Source of the DNA: an uncultured Bacteroidales bacterium
Lineage (GTDB): Bacteria; Bacteroidota; Bacteroidia; Bacteroidales; ML635J-15
Length of the DNA: 64,000 bases
Direction of reading: 5' to 3'
Assembly (NCBI GenBank): GCA_937899245.1
Contig: CALDKB010000049.1
Span: 124,001-188,000, forward strand
The position numbers were made by a program, and so were the translations under genes. Below are positions 33,280 to 41,396 of this stretch, one piece after another. Under the pieces are notes generated by a model, which saw only the letters and a list, made by a program, of their open reading frames with translations, did no database searches and was not told the DNA's origin. Numbering within the stretch: position 1 is the stretch's first letter; the number at the start of each line of letters is the position of its first letter.

Positions 33280-33377
33280 GTCATAAAAGAAGAATATTTC
33301 TTTGCTGATAAGACAATATTCAGTAATTTCGCAATTTAAAATTGAATTGAGTTATCGACTATAAATGCTAAATTATA

Positions 33378-33506
33378 ATGGCTGGCAATAAAAATATGAA
33401 ATTGCATGTTCTTGACATAATGCCGAAGCGTATGTCGTATGTTGCCGGCAGCAACGACAAGAAGCGAAATTTACTCTTCATCCGCAACTTACGGATGACA
33501 ATATAA
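33378..33506 (+). CDS. Doubtful 42-residue ORF upstream of the DUF349 gene
   Basis: ATG GCT at 33378 opens 42 codons ending TAA at 33506, 27 bases before the DUF349 start. The product is basic (MAGNKNMKLHVLDIMPKR and on) with no recognisable motif and no promoter. It could be a leader peptide or chance. The remainder of 33280-33533 shows nothing else I can support. Confidence 0.2.
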   Translation: MAGNKNMKLHVLDIMPKRMSYVAGSNDKKRNLLFIRNLRMTI

Positions 33507-33533
33507 TTGATTACACACTTAATTATTCTATTT

Positions 33534-35408
33534 ATGGACGAATTATTAAACACTGAAAAACCTATCGAGGACGAAGTTGTTGAAACATCAGTTGTTTCAG
33601 AAGTTGAACAAGCGGAAGTTGCAGAAACAGAAACTTTAACGGAAGAAGTTCAGAAAGCCGAAGAAGCACCGGAAGACTTCTCGAATCTTACAAAAGATGA
33701 GATCCTTGAAAAAATTCGCTATTACATTCACGATTCAGGCAAGGAAGATTGCAAGGCAGAAATTGACAGCCTTCGCAAATTGTATTATGAAAGACAGCGC
33801 GAAGAATTTGCCGCAATAATGAAAGATTTGAAGGCAAAGGCAGGTGAAGGTGTTGAAATTGAAAAGCCGAAGGATTCAACTGAGGACTATTTTAACGAAC
33901 TTATCGAAGATTACCGCAAGCAGAGAGCCGAACTTGTTCGTAAGCAGGAAGAAATTAAGGAAAAGAACTACGAGGCAAAGCTTGCAATTATAGAAAAGAT
34001 TAAGCAGCTGGGCAACAGCGAATCTGTTTCGCAGTCGCACAACGACTTCAAGGCATTGCAAAAGGAATGGTCGGAGATTGGCCCTGTTCCAGCTGAAAAG
34101 AACAAGGATTTGTGGGAGACCTACAAAGCTAATGTATCTAATTATTATGAGCTGCTGAAGATAAACAACGAACTACGCGCTCTGGATTACAAGAAAAATC
34201 TGGAGCAGAAAATCGTTCTATGCGAAAAGATGGAAGAACTGCTTCTTGAACCAAGCATAATAACCGCTTATCGCAAGTCTATAGAATTGTTCAAGGAATG
34301 GAAGGAAATCGGTCCGGTATCAAACGACAAGCGCGAAGAAATATGGGAAAGATTTAACGAAGTTCGTACGAAAATCTTCAACAACTTCCAAGAGTATAAC
34401 GAAAAGCAGAAAGCAGAAAGAGAAACCAACTACGAACAGAAGATTCTCCTGTGCGAAAAGGTTGAGGCAATGGTTGCAGAAGAGGCTTTGCCAAAAAGCG
34501 GCAAGGACTGGGTTGTAATGTCGCAGAAGATTCTTGAAATACAGGCAGTTTGGAAAACCATAGGTATGGTTCCGACTTCGGTTAACACCGAAATTTATGA
34601 AAGATTCAGAACTTCTTGCAATAAGTTTTTCGAGTTGAAGAAAGAATATTTCGACAAGATGAACAATGACTTGACTGAAAACCTGCGCAAAAAGACTGAA
34701 TTGTGCATTACTGCAGAATCGATTCAGGACAGCACCGACTGGAAGAAAACAACAGAAATGTTCTATGACTTGCAGAAGAAGTGGAAAGAAATCGGACCTG
34801 CACCCAAGAAGCATTCCGACCAGATTTGGGGACGTTTCAGAGCTGCATGCAACAAGTTCTTCGATGCAAAGAATAATTTCTACTCGAATATTGAGGCAGA
34901 ACATCAGATGAACCTAGACAAGAAGCAGAATCTAATTGCAGAAGTTAATGCTTATGTTCCTGTCGAAGATCAAACTCAAAACATTGAGAAGATCAAGGAG
35001 TTCAGGACTCGCTGGAACGAAATCGGCTATGTTGCTACAAGCGACAAGGATCGTCTGTACAATGAGTTTAAGGAAGCTATCAACAAGATTTTTGCAACAG
35101 TAAACCTCAACAAGAACGACATGGAATTGTCGGCATATAGTTCTCAGGTTGAACTTCTTAAGGAAACTGGTGAAGTTGCTGCATTGCAAAAAGAAAGAGC
35201 AGGCATAGTTCGTAAGATTCAAGATTTGACAACCGAAATATCTCAGATTGAAAACAATCTAGGTTTCTTCGGCAATGGTTCGGAAGCTATTGTTAACGAG
35301 TACAAAAGAAAGATATCAAAGATTAAAAACGAAATTTCTGTTCTAAAGGAAAAGAAAAAAGCGATAGACATTGCAGAGAGAGAAGTTAAAGGACAGAATA
35401 ATGAATAA
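33534..35408 (+). CDS. DUF349 repeat protein
   Basis: 624 residues from the ATG at 33534. After an acidic N-terminus (about 1-60) come at least five DUF349 repeats recognisable by their closing tryptophan motif: WSEIGPVP, WKEIGPVS, WKTIGMVP, WKEIGPAP and WNEIGYVA, each preceded by charged helices; the last 100 residues form a coiled coil (IEKIK..., KISKIKNEISVLKEKKKAI). The protein is cytoplasmic, very rich in Lys and Glu, and of unknown function in Bacteroidota. Its end overlaps the next gene by 8 bases. Confidence 0.88.
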   Translation: MDELLNTEKPIEDEVVETSVVSEVEQAEVAETETLTEEVQKAEEAPEDFSNLTKDEILEKIRYYIHDSGKEDCKAEIDSLRKLYYERQREEFAAIMKDLKAKAGEGVEIEKPKDSTEDYFNELIEDYRKQRAELVRKQEEIKEKNYEAKLAIIEKIKQLGNSESVSQSHNDFKALQKEWSEIGPVPAEKNKDLWETYKANVSNYYELLKINNELRALDYKKNLEQKIVLCEKMEELLLEPSIITAYRKSIELFKEWKEIGPVSNDKREEIWERFNEVRTKIFNNFQEYNEKQKAERETNYEQKILLCEKVEAMVAEEALPKSGKDWVVMSQKILEIQAVWKTIGMVPTSVNTEIYERFRTSCNKFFELKKEYFDKMNNDLTENLRKKTELCITAESIQDSTDWKKTTEMFYDLQKKWKEIGPAPKKHSDQIWGRFRAACNKFFDAKNNFYSNIEAEHQMNLDKKQNLIAEVNAYVPVEDQTQNIEKIKEFRTRWNEIGYVATSDKDRLYNEFKEAINKIFATVNLNKNDMELSAYSSQVELLKETGEVAALQKERAGIVRKIQDLTTEISQIENNLGFFGNGSEAIVNEYKRKISKIKNEISVLKEKKKAIDIAEREVKGQNNE

Positions 35409-37722
35409 AACTTTAGCATTCATAGTTTGCGTGGTTGCGCTATTGCTTAGCACAACCAAGCTATATTCTCAAACGGGAACTCTTAAGGGGTTTGTCCATG
35501 ACAAGGAAACCGGAGAGCCATGTATGTTCGCCAACGTGTCGATACCTACGGGCAACATTGTTCTCGGGGCTTCAACCGACATGAATGGTTATTTTTCCAT
35601 ACCAAAAATTCCCGTTGGCACTCATCATGTTGTAATTAGTTACCTCGGATATAATGATATAGATGCCGAATTCACAATTGTCAAGGAAGGACAACTCATT
35701 TCGAAGAATTTCCAGATGGAGAAATCGGCTGTAGTGCTTCAGGAAACTGTTATTTCAGCGGAACGGGAAGAACAGCAGACTCAAGTAAGAGCATCTATCA
35801 TAAAGGTGTCACCTGCACAAATAAAGCAGCTGCCTTCTGTTGGCGGTGAACCCGATATAGCTCAGTTCCTGCAAGTGCTTCCCGGTGTTACTTTCACAGG
35901 TGACCAAGGCGGACAATTGTATATTCGTGGCGGTTCCAACATCCAGAATCTTGTGCTGATTGACGGAATGACAATATACAATCCTTTCCACTCAATCGGC
36001 TTGTTTTCGGTCTTCGATTCCGACATAATTAGAAACGCTGATGTTTATACGGGAGGTTTTAATGCTGAATTCGGAGGCAGAAACTCTTCGGTCATGAACA
36101 TTACGATGAAGGACGGAAACGCCAAGAAGTTCAGCGGCAAATTTTCAGCCAGCACTTTCGGCTCAAAGCTTATGCTCGAAGGTCCTATCGTCAAGTATAT
36201 GGAAGGAAAAACCAGCTTGTCGTACATTTTGTCGGCAAAGACTTCGTATCTGGAACAGACATCTAAATATATTTATAAGTATATAAACGATGGTCAGGGC
36301 CTACCCTTCAACTATACCGACCTCTACGGCAAATTGTCGTTAATGTCTCCAGGCGGAAGCAGAGTGAATGTTTTCGGGTTTAACTTTAACGACAATGTTA
36401 GTTATCAGGGGTTAAGCGATTTGCATTGGCGCACATATGGTGTTGGCGCAAATGTAACCGTTGTTCCACCAAACTCATCGATGATGCTTAAGGCACATGC
36501 CTCCTACTCCAATTATGCCATTTCATTGCAGGCATTGGAAAACTATCCTAGCGCCAGTTCGATTAACGGATTTAATGTAGGTCTTGACTTCATCTACCAC
36601 ATGGGAAAGAACGATTTCACATGGGGACTTGAAATGCTTGGCTTCGACACCGACTACAGGTACTATAATTCTGTAGGTAGCGAATATTCGCAGGAAGAAT
36701 ACAGTACCGAGCTTGCTGCTTTTGCTAAATACAAGTGGAATTTAGGAAGCATTGTGATTGAGCCCGGATTCCGTTTGCACTACTATGCATCAATGGGTTC
36801 CCTATCGCCAGAACCACGACTTGGTGTTAAATACAACATTGTCGAAAAGTTCAGACTGAAATTGGCAGCCGGCCTATACTCACAAAATCTTGTTGCAGCA
36901 AATAGCGACAAAGACGTTGTAAATTTGTTTTATGGATTCCTCAGCGGCAACTTGCCAAGCATGCCTAACAATTTCAAGGGCGAAATCCTTAAGACCAAGT
37001 TGCAGAAATCGGAACACGTTATCTTCGGATTCGAATGGGACATAATAAACTCGCTGAATCTTAACGTTGAAGGTTATCTCAAGCATTTTGACCAGATTAC
37101 CACAATTAATAGAAACAAAATCTACGATGACAATTCTGCTAACGCATCACGTCCCGACTATCAGAAGAAGGACTTCTTGGTTGAATCAGGTTATGCTTAT
37201 GGAGTTGATTTCCTGTTGAAATTCGATCAGGAATCGTGGTATGTCTGGGCTGTGTACTCTCTGGGTTGGGTGCGCCGCAACGATGGTGTTACGACTTATG
37301 CTCCAAACTACGACAGACGTCACAACGTAAATCTAGTCGCTACATACAAGTTTGGCAAAAAGAAGACATGGAACGTAAGCTTGAGGTGGAATTATGGATC
37401 AGGATTCCCTTTCACGCTAACATCTGCATTGTATGAAAATGTTGACTTCACAAGCGGACTTAACAGTTCGTACTGGACAAATAACGGAACATTAGGCGTT
37501 GCATATTCGGACCTTAACACAGGACGACTTCCAAATTACCATCGTCTCGACCTTACCATCAACAAGGTGTTCCTATTCACACACGACATGAAACTTGAAA
37601 TTAATCTTGGTGTAACAAATGTTTACAACCGTGCCAACATATTCTATTTCGACAGACTTGAATATAATAGAGTTGACCAGTTGCCAATTATGCCGAGCTT
37701 TGGGTTGAACTTTACATTCTAA
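35401..37722 (+). CDS. TonB-dependent outer-membrane receptor
   Basis: 773 residues from the ATG at 35401. Signal peptide MNKTLAFIVCVVALLLSTTKLYSQ, carboxypeptidase-regulatory-like domain (about 26-105: GTLKGFVHDKETGEPCMFANVSI, STDMNGYFSIPKIPVGTHHV), plug (about 115-225: QLPSVGGEPDIAQFLQVLPGVTFTGDQGGQLYIRGGSNIQNLVLIDGM), then a beta-barrel ending SFGLNFTF with terminal Phe. No SusD-like partner lies next to it, so this is not a polysaccharide utilisation pair; the ligand is unknown. Start overlaps the DUF349 gene. Confidence 0.93.
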   Translation: MNKTLAFIVCVVALLLSTTKLYSQTGTLKGFVHDKETGEPCMFANVSIPTGNIVLGASTDMNGYFSIPKIPVGTHHVVISYLGYNDIDAEFTIVKEGQLISKNFQMEKSAVVLQETVISAEREEQQTQVRASIIKVSPAQIKQLPSVGGEPDIAQFLQVLPGVTFTGDQGGQLYIRGGSNIQNLVLIDGMTIYNPFHSIGLFSVFDSDIIRNADVYTGGFNAEFGGRNSSVMNITMKDGNAKKFSGKFSASTFGSKLMLEGPIVKYMEGKTSLSYILSAKTSYLEQTSKYIYKYINDGQGLPFNYTDLYGKLSLMSPGGSRVNVFGFNFNDNVSYQGLSDLHWRTYGVGANVTVVPPNSSMMLKAHASYSNYAISLQALENYPSASSINGFNVGLDFIYHMGKNDFTWGLEMLGFDTDYRYYNSVGSEYSQEEYSTELAAFAKYKWNLGSIVIEPGFRLHYYASMGSLSPEPRLGVKYNIVEKFRLKLAAGLYSQNLVAANSDKDVVNLFYGFLSGNLPSMPNNFKGEILKTKLQKSEHVIFGFEWDIINSLNLNVEGYLKHFDQITTINRNKIYDDNSANASRPDYQKKDFLVESGYAYGVDFLLKFDQESWYVWAVYSLGWVRRNDGVTTYAPNYDRRHNVNLVATYKFGKKKTWNVSLRWNYGSGFPFTLTSALYENVDFTSGLNSSYWTNNGTLGVAYSDLNTGRLPNYHRLDLTINKVFLFTHDMKLEINLGVTNVYNRANIFYFDRLEYNRVDQLPIMPSFGLNFTF

Positions 37723-37728
37723 CATATT

Positions 37729-39339
37729 ATGGCTATAGAAACTAAATACATCTTTGTTACCGGCGGCGTTGCTTCGTCGTTAGGCAAAGGAATAATCTCA
37801 GCATCTCTTGCAAAGTTGCTGCAAGCAAGAAATTATTCCGTAACAATTCAGAAATTGGATCCATACATCAACGTGGACCCGGGAACGTTAAATCCCTATG
37901 AACATGGCGAATGCTTCGTTACTGACGATGGCGCCGAAACCGACCTTGACCTTGGTCACTACGAAAGATTTCTGAACATCCGCACTTCTCAGGCAAATAA
38001 TGTTACAACAGGAAGAATCTACAAGGAAGTTATTGAAAAGGAACGCCGCGGCGATTATCTTGGTAAAACTGTACAGATAATTCCTCATGTTACTGATGAA
38101 ATAAAGCGTCGAATCAAGCTTCTTGGTTCACAGGGCAAATACGATTTCGTAATCACCGAAATCGGAGGTACTGTCGGTGATATAGAATCATTGTCGTACA
38201 TCGAGGCAGTACGTCAGTTGAAGTGGGAACTCGGCAACAAATGTGTCTGCATACATTTGACTTATGTCCCCTATTTGGCTGCTTGTGGCGAACTTAAGAC
38301 AAAACCGACACAGCACTCGGTTAAGACTTTACAGCAGGCCGGTGTCCAGCCGGAAGTTCTTGTCCTTCGTACAGAACATGCTCTCCGCCCTGACATTAAG
38401 GCAAAGGTTGCCAACTTCTGCAATGTACAGCCTAATTCGGTTATAGTATCGCGCGATTGCAGTACAATATACGAAGTGCCTCTTGAAATGCAGAAAGAAG
38501 GTCTTGACGAAATTATCCTCCAGCATTTCGGAATCGAGATTGGACCAAAGCCGGAACTTATTCCATGGCGTTCATTCCTCGAAAGATATAAGAATCCTAA
38601 GCACCACATCACTGTAGCATTAGTCGGAAAGTATGTTCAGCTTAAGGATGCATACAAGTCTATCAGTGAAGCATTTATTCATGCAGGTGCGGCAAATGAA
38701 GCAGATGTAAATCTTAGCTATGTCAATGCAGAGGCAATCAATAACGAAAATTGTGCTGCCATGCTAAAGGATGCAGATGGAATTCTTGTGGCTCCAGGAT
38801 TTGGAAACCGTGGCATCGAAGGTAAAATTGCTGCAGTTCGTTACGCCCGCGAAAACAATATTCCTTTTATGGGCATTTGTCTCGGTATGCAATGTGCAGT
38901 AATAGAATTTGCACGTAATGTCCTTGGACTTGAGGATGCCAATTCGCTCGAAATGGACGAGAAATGTGCAAATCCGGTTATCAACTTGATGGAAGAACAA
39001 AAACTTGTAACAGAAAAAGGCGGAACAATGCGTCTGGGTGCATACCCATGTACATTACAGGAAGGTTCGAATGCCTTCAAGGCCTATGGTACTACAGAAA
39101 TTGCCGAGCGTCATCGCCACCGCTACGAATTCAACAGCAATTACAAAACAGCATACGAAGAAGCCGGAATGATTGCAACTGGTATAAATCCGCAGACAAA
39201 CTTGGTGGAAATCGTTGAAATTCCTAGCTTGAAATGGTTTGTCGGCGTTCAGTTCCATCCGGAATATAAGAGTACGGTATTAAATCCGCATCCCCTATTT
39301 GTAAGTTTTGTAAAAGCAACTATTGAAAACAAAAAGTAA
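37729..39339 (+). CDS. pyrG: CTP synthase
   Basis: 536 residues. Synthetase domain 1-270 with FVTGGVASSLGKGI (P-loop), DPYINVDPGTLNPYEHGECFVTDDGAETDLDLGHYERF and EIGGTVGDIES. Glutamine amidotransferase domain from about 290: APGFGNRGIEGK, catalytic Cys in GICLGMQ and His/Glu in FHPEYKS. It converts UTP, ATP and glutamine to CTP. Three bases separate it from yidC. Confidence 0.98.
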   Translation: MAIETKYIFVTGGVASSLGKGIISASLAKLLQARNYSVTIQKLDPYINVDPGTLNPYEHGECFVTDDGAETDLDLGHYERFLNIRTSQANNVTTGRIYKEVIEKERRGDYLGKTVQIIPHVTDEIKRRIKLLGSQGKYDFVITEIGGTVGDIESLSYIEAVRQLKWELGNKCVCIHLTYVPYLAACGELKTKPTQHSVKTLQQAGVQPEVLVLRTEHALRPDIKAKVANFCNVQPNSVIVSRDCSTIYEVPLEMQKEGLDEIILQHFGIEIGPKPELIPWRSFLERYKNPKHHITVALVGKYVQLKDAYKSISEAFIHAGAANEADVNLSYVNAEAINNENCAAMLKDADGILVAPGFGNRGIEGKIAAVRYARENNIPFMGICLGMQCAVIEFARNVLGLEDANSLEMDEKCANPVINLMEEQKLVTEKGGTMRLGAYPCTLQEGSNAFKAYGTTEIAERHRHRYEFNSNYKTAYEEAGMIATGINPQTNLVEIVEIPSLKWFVGVQFHPEYKSTVLNPHPLFVSFVKATIENKK

Positions 39340-39342
39340 TTT

Positions 39343-41283
39343 ATGGATAAAAAAACGATAATTGGCTTTCTGCTGATAACTGTCCTGCTAATCGGATACA
39401 TGTTTCTTTCGCGTCCAAGCAAGGAGGAAATTGCTGAACGTCAAAGAATTCAGGATTCAATTTCACTTGCCCAGATGGCAGAGGCAGAAGAAAAGGCAAA
39501 GGCAGCTGCAGAACTCATGAAGCAAGAAACGGCTTCAACCGATTCCACAGAAGTTGTTGCCCTCACTGCAGAACAGCAAGACTCTATTAACCAGATTAAA
39601 CTTAAAAACGAACACGGAATTTTTGCCAACGCCGCTACTGGCGAAAACAAATACACGGTTGTTGAGAACGACAAGATGATCATCACTTTCCTCAACCGTG
39701 GAGGTAAAATCTATTCCGTCGAACTGAAGGACTACAAGACATTCAACCAAGAACCTCTTGTGCTATTTGAAAACGGAGAAAACTCTATTTTCGGTATCAC
39801 TTTGACTGCGAACAAAAAGCCGTTGGTAACCAACAACATGTATTTTGAACCATTGGTTGACGGCAAGGCATTTTCTGGAGATACCATTAAGGTTGGAGAA
39901 AAAGGTCTGAAGTTTGGAATGCGCATGTGTACTAACGATAATGCTAACAAGTACATAGAGTATGCGTACAATATCAGACAGGCCGACTACATGTTGGATT
40001 TCAGTCTCAACATAGTTGGACTTGCAGAAGAAATCAAGGATAACACCAACACCAAGATGGAATGGGTTGTTGATATGCAGGCGCTCGAAAGAGGTCGTGA
40101 CTGGGAATCGAACAACACCACGATCTTCATGCGAATGGATGACGAAGAGATTGAAAATCTTAGCGAGGTGAAGGATGCCGACAATTACGAGACAAAGGGC
40201 AAGGCACAGTGGATTGCCTACAAGCAGCAATTCTTCTCTTCGATCCTGATTTCAAACGACAGCGCTATTGCCGATCCTACAATTTCGCTGATAAAACTTG
40301 ATGAACAGGAACATCCGAACACATTGAAGACTTTCAAGTCGGAATTCTTCCTCGACTTCACCGAAGGCAAGAATGTAAAAAAAGATTTCCGTTTCTATTT
40401 TGGTCCTAACAAATATTCAGACTTGAAGGACTACGACATGGACATGGAAAAGGTCATTCCTCTTGGCTGGGGAATTTTCGGCTGGGTGAACAAATATGCC
40501 ATCATTCCAATGTTCAACCTTTTGGGACGAGGAATTACAAATTATGGTATCATTATATTGATAATGACTATAATAATCAAGCTTGTACTTTCTCCGTTGA
40601 CATACAAGTCGTATATGTCGACAGCGAAGATGAGAGTTTTGAAGCCACAGCTCGATGCCCTAGCAGAAAAATATCCTAAGGGCAAGGAAATGGAACGCCA
40701 GCAGGCACAGATGAGTTTGTACCAGCGTGCAGGTGTAAGTCCTATGGGCGGATGCTTGCCGTTGTTGCTGCAGTTCCCAATCCTTATTGCAATGTTCCGC
40801 TTCTTCCCTGCTTCTATCGAATTGCGCCAGCAGCCATTCCTTTGGGCTACAGACCTTTCTTCGTATGATGCAATTGTTGAGTGGAACGCTCATATTCCAT
40901 TGATTTCGTCGTTGTATGGTAACCATGTCAGCTTATTTGCCTTGTTGATGGCGATATCAATGCTGATCCAGCAGAAGATTACAAGCACCCAGAATGCTGG
41001 CAACTCAATGCCTGGTATGAAGTTCATGATGTATTTCATGCCTATTATGATGTTGTTCTGGTTCAACAAGTATTCTTCTGGTTTGAGCTACTACTATTTA
41101 CTTGCCAATATCTTCAGTATCCTTCAGACTTGGATAATTCAGAAGTTCGTTGTAAAGGAGGACAAACTGTTAGCTCAAATGGAAGCCAACAAGAACAAGC
41201 CAAAGAAAAAGTCGAAGTTCATGCAACGTCTTGAAGCTGCACAAAAAAAGCAACAGGAACAGTTGAAGAACAGTAAGAGATAA
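39343..41283 (+). CDS. yidC: Membrane protein insertase YidC
   Basis: 646 residues. N-terminal membrane anchor (IIGFLLITVLLIGYMFL), a long periplasmic beta domain with an alanine/glutamate-rich start (about 30-340), then the conserved insertase core from about 385: GITNYGIIILIMTIIIKLVLSPLTYKSYMSTAKMRVLKPQL, GVSPMGGCLPLLLQFPILIAMFRFF, LLMAISMLIQQKITS and SGLSYYYLLANIFSILQTWIIQKF. Basic C-terminal tail, which may contact ribosomes. Inserts and folds inner-membrane proteins. Followed at once by a strong terminator. Confidence 0.97.
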   Translation: MDKKTIIGFLLITVLLIGYMFLSRPSKEEIAERQRIQDSISLAQMAEAEEKAKAAAELMKQETASTDSTEVVALTAEQQDSINQIKLKNEHGIFANAATGENKYTVVENDKMIITFLNRGGKIYSVELKDYKTFNQEPLVLFENGENSIFGITLTANKKPLVTNNMYFEPLVDGKAFSGDTIKVGEKGLKFGMRMCTNDNANKYIEYAYNIRQADYMLDFSLNIVGLAEEIKDNTNTKMEWVVDMQALERGRDWESNNTTIFMRMDDEEIENLSEVKDADNYETKGKAQWIAYKQQFFSSILISNDSAIADPTISLIKLDEQEHPNTLKTFKSEFFLDFTEGKNVKKDFRFYFGPNKYSDLKDYDMDMEKVIPLGWGIFGWVNKYAIIPMFNLLGRGITNYGIIILIMTIIIKLVLSPLTYKSYMSTAKMRVLKPQLDALAEKYPKGKEMERQQAQMSLYQRAGVSPMGGCLPLLLQFPILIAMFRFFPASIELRQQPFLWATDLSSYDAIVEWNAHIPLISSLYGNHVSLFALLMAISMLIQQKITSTQNAGNSMPGMKFMMYFMPIMMLFWFNKYSSGLSYYYLLANIFSILQTWIIQKFVVKEDKLLAQMEANKNKPKKKSKFMQRLEAAQKKQQEQLKNSKR

Positions 41284-41315
41284 AAAAAGAGCCGATGAAA
41301 GTCGGCTCTTTTTTT
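41282..41315 (+). terminator. Terminator after yidC
   Basis: A6-GAGCCGA and TCGGCTC-T6 arms around a 6-base loop, starting directly at the yidC stop codon. Confidence 0.88.
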
Positions 41316-41325
41316 GTTGCTCGCC

Positions 41326-41384
41326 GTCATTCCTAAAAGCAATTCGAACCAACAAAGAAAATAAGTTCGTTTGTCTAGAATGAC
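41326..41384. repeat. Small palindromic element ending in GTCATTC/GAATGAC
   Basis: Outer arms GTCATTC (41326-41332) and GAATGAC (41378-41384), with inner complementary CGAAC (41346) and GTTCG (41365). It resembles short non-autonomous palindromic repeats. A similar end, GGAATGAC, occurs at 44322-44329 on the other side of the restriction-modification gene. Confidence 0.45.
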
Positions 41385-41396
41385 AATGTAAAGATT

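Noticed and set aside
33368..33553. 61-codon open frame on minus upstream of the DUF349 gene
   Set aside because: No signal, motif or promoter, and it crosses the DUF349 start; low-complexity hydrophobic by chance.
35401..37722. TonB receptor as SusC of a polysaccharide utilisation locus
   Set aside because: No SusD-like gene, glycoside hydrolase or regulator is next to it; its neighbours are a DUF349 protein and pyrG.
41336..41356. TTCGAACC on plus, which on minus looks like a tRNA T-loop
   Set aside because: No acceptor, D or anticodon arm fits around it; it is part of the small palindromic repeat.
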